Source: Cryptomeria japonica
Lineage: Eukaryota; Streptophyta; Pinopsida; Cupressales; Cupressaceae
Assembly (NCBI RefSeq): GCF_030272615.1
Contig: NC_081410.1
Span: forward strand, 228,568,915-228,630,914
DNA length: 62,000 bases
Direction of reading: 5' to 3'
Part shown: positions 56,400 through 62,000 of the stretch, in pieces
Layout of the letters: each line of letters opens with the position of its first letter
How positions within the stretch are numbered: position 1 is the first letter of the stretch
Program-made: the position numbers and the translations under genes
Notes under the pieces: generated by a model
The model's database searches: none
What the model was told of the DNA's origin: nothing
Seen by the model: the letters and a program-made list of their open reading frames with translations, nothing else

Positions 56400-57190
56400 A
56401 AATCGAAACCAGCCTGCATGGAATATGCAAACATTACCCTTCAAGAGGTCAGCAATGAGTTTAATGTGCCAAAGACCCTTGACCTACCTGCAATTCGCAT
56501 GACCGGCTTGGTTTTGGAAAAGGGTGGCTAGAAATAGGAATATTCATCACTCAAAAATCACCAAATCTTCTATCGCCCAACCAAGGATATCATCCCTCAT
56601 ACAATGGCATCCCAATTTGCACTCTTTGAATTGAAGATATCTGACTTGTGTACCCAAAAAGAATAATTTATCCTTTGCCTGGAAAACCTCCGATAAATCA
56701 TTTATAATCATTCATTCAAATCCTGTGTCAAATCTATACTTCCACTTGCAAATTGGCTGGGGTAGATCTCTCACCATTGAAACCAATTCCCTAAGGGTTT
56801 TCATCCTAGGGTTTTCTTAAGCAAGAATCTCAAACTCCACAATAGAGAAAAGTAAACAAGCATGTCCAAATGAGCTCTCAAATTCTCTATTTATATTTTC
56901 CCAAGGAACATTACCGACGGGACCTTTCAATTTCCCGCTTAAAATATTTCATTAAAGCTCCTTTATAAAGTGACGATTAATATTCCCCCTCTAATACACT
57001 TAAGTCACCTTATAAAATTTATTAAAGTCATCTAAAAAATTTGCTTCGTTGGATAACTTTATTTATTTAATTAATTACTGTAAATGTTATTCAATTTTCA
57101 ATTCAAGATGCAAGTTATATTCAAGGTTATCTTTTCTTTCAAGTATATGTTATTTCTTATTATAATAAATCTGATTATTATCTGGTATGT
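56400..57190 (-). mobile_element. LTR fragment (minus), cut by the copia element
   Basis: On the minus strand a TATA-like box (AATATAAATAGAG, near 56900) is preceded by CTTTATAAAGGAGC-type U3 sequence like that in the LTR at 349 (TTTATAAAGTGACTTTATAA). The left border near VPS13 exon 56210-56358 is undefined. The copia LTR begins at 57191. Confidence 0.5.
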
Positions 57191-57755
57191 TGCAGATGGA
57201 GAAAGAGCATTTATGAATTTCGATTTTCTTCTCATAATCACCGATTGATATATATATGCCAATAACGAGGATCAAGCAATACCTTGACCGGTCATGTCTA
57301 TTAGACATGACCGATCAAGATATTACTTGATCGCACCTCTTCAATCATAATCGCATTTAACTTATACCAATCGGTGTGCATATAATTAACAAGTGAAACG
57401 GATAACAATCGGTATATATGCAGTTATTAATAAACCCGATAACAATTGGTATATATGCAGTTAACAATAATCCGATAACAATCGGTATTCCGTGCATTAG
57501 TTAAGAACCCGATTATTAACAATGTTATATATAAGAATCGAGGGATACAATCACAACTAGATTGTATATCATGCATACTCTTATTGATATAATATAAATC
57601 GAAAATGACATATCGAAGAGTAATTATATTTATCAGACGAAGGAATGATGACTGAAGTCTTATCATAGTCTATCAATGAGATAGATGATTGAATGAGAGA
57701 CTTCATTTATCTCTCATTCAATCATTTATCTTACCGAGGCTATCATGTATCAACA
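57191..57755 (-). mobile_element. Copia 3' LTR
   Basis: On the minus strand it begins TGTTGATACATGATAGCC directly after the polypurine tract AAGAGGGAG (57764-57756). It probably ends CTCCATCTGCA at 57191; that end is tentative because the other LTR is outside the window. It contains about three copies of a roughly 45-bp repeat with CGATAACAATCGGTATATAT-type units (57390-57500). Confidence 0.7.
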
Positions 57756-57764
57756 CTCCCTCTT
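57756..57764 (-). other. Copia polypurine tract
   Basis: AAGAGGGAG lies immediately before the LTR start on the minus strand. Confidence 0.7.
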
Positions 57765-58346
57765 AGCTAGGGAAGATAAATGAAGGACAACATATCTGGC
57801 ATCACATTTCTCATGATGATCAGTATTCCTTACGTAATCTTACTCTCTAGGGAATCATATCACCTAGACATGTGACATGAAGTATCATCAATCATCTGAT
57901 ACAAGAAATCACATCACCTAAACACGTGACATGAAGTATCACCTAAATGCGTGATACAAATGTTCATCATATCAACTTGTGATGACAAGATATCACCCAA
58001 GCACGTGATATCAGTATTGCCTAAACATGCAATACTTTAAGAATAAGCACATGAGAATAGTCAAATTCTCAACTTATCCAAGTTGTGGTATGTGCACTTA
58101 CATTTTATTCAAATGTTTTACCACAACACAATCATGGCACATCCATGGCATACCAGAGATCCAACATGATAACTGGTTTGAACATCATAAGATCGTCACC
58201 TTATAATGCCTACATACAAGTGTTCATTATCTGAGAGATCGTCACCTCTTAGACATGAACACAGGGGGTTAAACCCATAAAAGTCCTAACATGACAAAGA
58301 AGTTTACACATAAAACATCTTAATAAGTATAGGAGTACAAAGCAAA
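57765..58346 (-). other. Copia 3' untranslated region with short direct repeats
   Basis: It lies between the end of RNase H and the polypurine tract. It contains several diverged copies of a 'CACCTAAACACGTGATA' unit (57860-58030). It is non-coding. Confidence 0.6.
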
Positions 58347-61300
58347 TTAAATTTCAATCATACCAAGACCTTTTCTGAAGTGCTCAACTTTCACCCTTGA
58401 AAGTGGTTTGGTAAGAATATCTACTGTCTGATCTCCTGTACAAATATATTCCAACTGGATCACATTCCTATCCACCATGTCTTGTACATAATGATATGGA
58501 ATCTCAATATGTTTGGATCTGTCATGAAACATTGGATTCACTTAAAGTTTTATACAACTTTGGTTGTCGCAATGAATAACTGTAGGCTTCATTGGTTCAC
58601 TGAATAACCCCACAAGCAGCTTCCTAAGCCATACTGCCTCTTGAGCAGCCATGGAGGCTGCAGTGTATTCGGCCTCAGTGGAACTCTGTGCTACTGATGA
58701 CTGTTTTCTGCTGATCTAGGATATCATGGCTGAGCCTAAACTGAAACAACATCCTGAGGTGCTTTTCCTGTCAGTTACACTTCCAGCCCAATCTGAATCT
58801 GTGAATCCGTGTAGATCTAGTTCAACTCTCTCATATTTGAGACCAAGTTTTAGGGTACCTTGTAGATATCTCATGATATGTTTTACTGCTACCAGGTGTA
58901 TCTCCTTTGGTTCACACATAAACTGACTCAAGGCATTAACTGCATAACAGATATCTGGTCTCATATTACAAGATACATCAAGGACCCAATCATTTGCCTG
59001 TATAGAGTAGGATCTGAGGGTTGTGATTCTGCTGCAACTTCCTTAAGTTTATGAAGGTTTGTTTCCATTGGAGAGGTCATGGGTTTGTAGTTTAGCATTC
59101 CAAATCTCTTCAATATGTCCAAGGTATATTTACCCTAGTTTAGTATAATGCCATCAAAATTCTGCCATACTTCCAAACCTAGGAAGTAATGAAGGAGTCC
59201 CAAGTCCTTCATATCAAATTCTTTAGCAAGGTCTTTCTTACAGCGATCTATGAGGTGATCTTTTCCTGTGATTAACAAATCATCAACATATAAAATCAAT
59301 ATCAGCATATCACCTTTGTTTTGCTTATAGTAGAGATTTGGATCTGCATCATTCTTTGAGAAGCCTAGCCTTGAGAGATAAGTGTCAATTCTTTCATACC
59401 AGGCCCTGGGAGCCTGTTTAAGCCCATAAAGAGCTTTCTTGAGTTTACATACATGAGATTCTACATCATGAATCTCAAACCCTTCAGGTTGTTCTAGGTA
59501 TACTTCTTGAGTAATCTCTCCATTAAGAAATGTTGTCTTTACATCTATCTGATGTACTTTCCATCCTTTTGCTGTTGCATTGGCTAAGACTGTTCTTACT
59601 GAGGTATATCTGGATACAGGCGCAAAGGTTTCTTCATAGTCAATTCCTTCCTTTTGTGAGAACCCTCTGGCTACAAATCTAGCCTTGTGTTTCTCAATGC
59701 TGCCATCTGCAGCATGTGTGATTTTGAAGAGACATTTGGAGGTGACAACAGATTTCCCAGCTGGCCTAGGAACAATCTCCCAAACATCATTTTTCATAAT
59801 GGATTGGTATTCCTCATACATGGCATTCTTCCATACTTGATGTTTAAGTGCATCTGATACATTAGTAGGTTCTTCTTTTGAGAGATCATTCATGAGAGCA
59901 ACGTAGTTGGTGAGTTTGTTAGGCATTTTGCTTTCTTTGAAGGTTCCTGAAGGAGTAGCATACTTTTGAGCTTCTTCTACAATTTTGGTGGCCCATAGTG
60001 ATCTTTTCTTGAAATTTTCTCTAGGTGGGTTTTGAGTTTCACCTACATTTTCCTCAAGACTCTCCCTCTAAAGCTCAGGAGCAAGGTCTTCCTCTATGCT
60101 AGGGGTAGGGATATAGACTTCAGGTTCTATTGAGCTTTGGGCTCTTTTGAAGGCTAAGCCTTCTTCAAAGATTACATCCCTACTCAATTCAATATTCCTC
60201 TGACCAGGTATATAGATTCTGTAGGTCTTAGAGGTTTCACTATATCCTACAAGTATTCCCCTTTTTCAAGAAGGCTCTAATTTTAATCTTTTCTCCTTAG
60301 GTACATGAATATAGACAGGACACCCAAATATTCTAAGGTGGCTGATATCTGGCTTTGTTTTAGTAAAGACTTCCTCAGGGTTTTAGCTTCAAGATGGGAG
60401 TGAGGACATCTATTTTGTATATATACAATAGTGCTTGTTGCTTCTGCCCAAAGATTGGTATTTAGATTCTAATCAAGAATCATGGCTTTGACAACTTCTA
60501 CAATTCTCCTATTTTTCCTCTTAGCTACTCCATTTTGTTGAGGATTATAAGGTATAGTAAGCTCCCTCTTAATCCCAACATTTTTACAAAAATCTTTAAA
60601 CAAATCTGAGGTGTATTCCCCCCCATTGTCAGTTCTTAAGGTTTTGATTTTATTTCTTGAGTAGTTTTCTATTAGTGATTTAAATTCCTTAAACCTATTA
60701 AGGATCTCTTCTGATTCTTTACATTTCAGAAAGTAGATCCAAGTTTTCCTAGAGTAGTCATCAACAAATATTATATAATACAAAAATCCCCCTAAAGAAG
60801 GTACAAACATAGGTCCACATACATCAGAATGAACTTACTCTAGAACTTTGCTTGTTTTCCTAGTAATATTTTGAAAAACACCCTTAGCATTTTTGCCTAG
60901 GGCACATCCCTTGCATGCCCCTGAATGATATTACTTTAACTTAGGTAGTCCTGTGACAAGGTTTCCTATTGATGATAAAGCTCTAAAATTCAGGTGACCT
61001 AGTCTTCTATGCCAAATTTCATTAGCATCTGTAGTTTCATGGATTAGGGCTAGGTTGGGCTCTGTGCTCAGCTCATACAAGTAGCCTTGTCTTTGACCAA
61101 TGGTTTTAGCTTTCTTGATAGATGAATTCTTTGGCCAAGCCAACACTCTGTTGTCCATGAAGGTCACTCTGTACCCATTATCCTCTAGTGCTGATATGGA
61201 GACTAGGTTTCTCTTGATGCTTGGGACATATAGTACTCCTTTAAGTTGCAATGATACACTTGACTTTAGTTTGATGGTGCAGGTTCCAACTCCTCTGACT

Positions 61301-61986
61301 GGATGTGTGGAGTCATCTCCGATAGTCACTTCCTCATCATTCTCCTCTATCATGGAGTCTAGCACTTCTCTAAACCTTGTAATGTGTCTGGATGACCCAC
61401 TGTCGATCACCCAGGAGTTAACCTTGTTTGAAGCTTGGTTTGTAAGTGCTGAGTAGAGTACATACTTCTCGAAGTCATCTTCCCCTTTAGATTTTCCTGC
61501 TTTGGCAAATGTGGCTTGTTGTTTGGCTCTTTCCGGACATTTGGCAACATAGTGTCTGAATTTGTCACATCCGAAACATTGAATCTGTGAAAGATCCTTC
61601 TTGAAGATGTTCTTGCCATGACGACCTTTCCTCTTCCTAAATTGTTTCTGCTTGCTTTTCTTATTGGAGTTTGTATTTAGGACTTGAAGATCTTCATCTA
61701 TATTCTTTTGTTTGATCCCTTTCTTATTTAGCCTTGATTCTTCTTGGAGACAATCTACCTTTAGCCTTTCAAACTTTGGAAATTTATCCCTTGCACTGAT
61801 GCCTTGGAAGAATGTTTCCCATATACTAGGCAACCCATCTAGAGCAATGAGTGTTAATTCTTTGCTTTGGATCTCATATCCAAGGGTTGCTAGCTCATCC
61901 CTTAGGGTTGATATCCGCATGAAGTAGGCATTGACTGACTCCCCTTTGATCATAGCTATATGATTTATTTCTCTCTTTAAAGCCAA
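58347..61986 (-). pseudogene. Ty1/copia polyprotein (gag to RNase H), broken
   Basis: The polyprotein includes a gag part with a CCHC knuckle (CFGCDKFRHYVAKC, about 61560), protease with VIDSGSSRHIT (about 61410) and the pre-integrase motif LWHRRLGHLNFRALSSI-like (IWHRRLGHLNFRALSSIGNL). The integrase core has FVDDYSRKTWIYFL and LRTDNGGEYTSD; its third acidic residue is lost (NGVAKRKNR where NGVAERKNR is expected). Reverse transcriptase has DVKTTFLNG and YVDDLLITG. RNase H has FTDSDWAGSVTDRKSTSG and ends ILTKPLSRVKVEHF. Stops or frameshifts occur near 60930, 60840, 60000-60400, 59134, 58716 and 58544. It reads on the minus strand; the gag start and 5' LTR lie beyond 62000. Confidence 0.93.
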
Positions 61987-62000
61987 GGTTCTACTAGTAT

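Noticed and set aside
1-62000. tRNA, rRNA or other structured RNA genes
   Set aside because: None were recognised by eye; the only tRNA-related sequence is the primer-binding site at 31794.

Overview
This is a piece of a large, repeat-rich plant nuclear genome, most likely a gymnosperm (inference: very long introns, layered retrotransposons, many solo LTRs; the species cannot be named from the sequence alone). No bacterial or organellar features are seen. The only host gene I can support is a VPS13-type (plant SHRUBBY/VPS13-like) lipid-transfer protein gene on the minus strand. Thirteen of its exons lie between 56358 and 8026, with intact reading frames and normal splice sites. Its remaining 5' and 3' exons lie outside the window, and one small exon is probably unlocated between 54276 and 56209. 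Two introns are very large (about 25.3 kb, 28472-53734; about 17.7 kb, 9152-26897), and almost everything else in the window is transposon sequence inside or beside these introns.

Layout. 1-7360: end of a Ty3/gypsy element and its 3' LTR (349-3649), split by a nested solo LTR (1060-2942), then a terminal fragment of a second repeat family (4332-4786) and a solo LTR (4787-7360). 8026-9151: four VPS13 exons. 9152-26897: intron holding a solo LTR (9182-10690), an ORF-less member of the unusual element family described below (E1, 11270-14246) and a decayed L1-type LINE (16559 to about 26700), itself broken by a 2.6-kb solo LTR and a 0.6-kb insertion. 26898-28471: six VPS13 exons. 28472-53734: intron holding a gypsy-type LTR with its primer-binding site (30179-31805), followed by an internal region that carries an intronless PDS5-like (cohesin regulator) coding segment. 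That region has been split twice by large members of the unusual family: E3 (31894-41159, minus) and E2 (43410-50307, plus). It ends in a polypurine tract and a different, copia-like LTR. 53735-56358: three VPS13 exons. 56400-62000: an LTR fragment and a Ty1/copia element on the minus strand, lacking its 5' end.

The most interesting system is the family E1/E2/E3. Its members start TGTTGTG and end CAACA; the two large ones have perfect 5-bp target-site duplications (GTATG; CTACC). They share a 3'-terminal sequence and two hairpins at the extreme 5' end whose stems covary between copies. They contain an array of short hairpins upstream of a long ORF: 1210 codons intact in E2, colinear but broken by stops in E3, absent in E1. 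A TATA-like box lies near the 3' end, and there are no long direct terminal repeats and no reverse transcriptase. I read them either as giant ORF-bearing solo LTRs or as a separate class of non-autonomous element. E3's hairpin array repeats about every 176 bp with compensatory changes in the arms, although the spacers have diverged.

Insertion order can be read from target-site duplications: hAT-like element inside E3; E3 and E2 inside the PDS5-carrying retroelement; that retroelement inside the VPS13 intron. The exons remain clean throughout, so the host gene is probably still functional.
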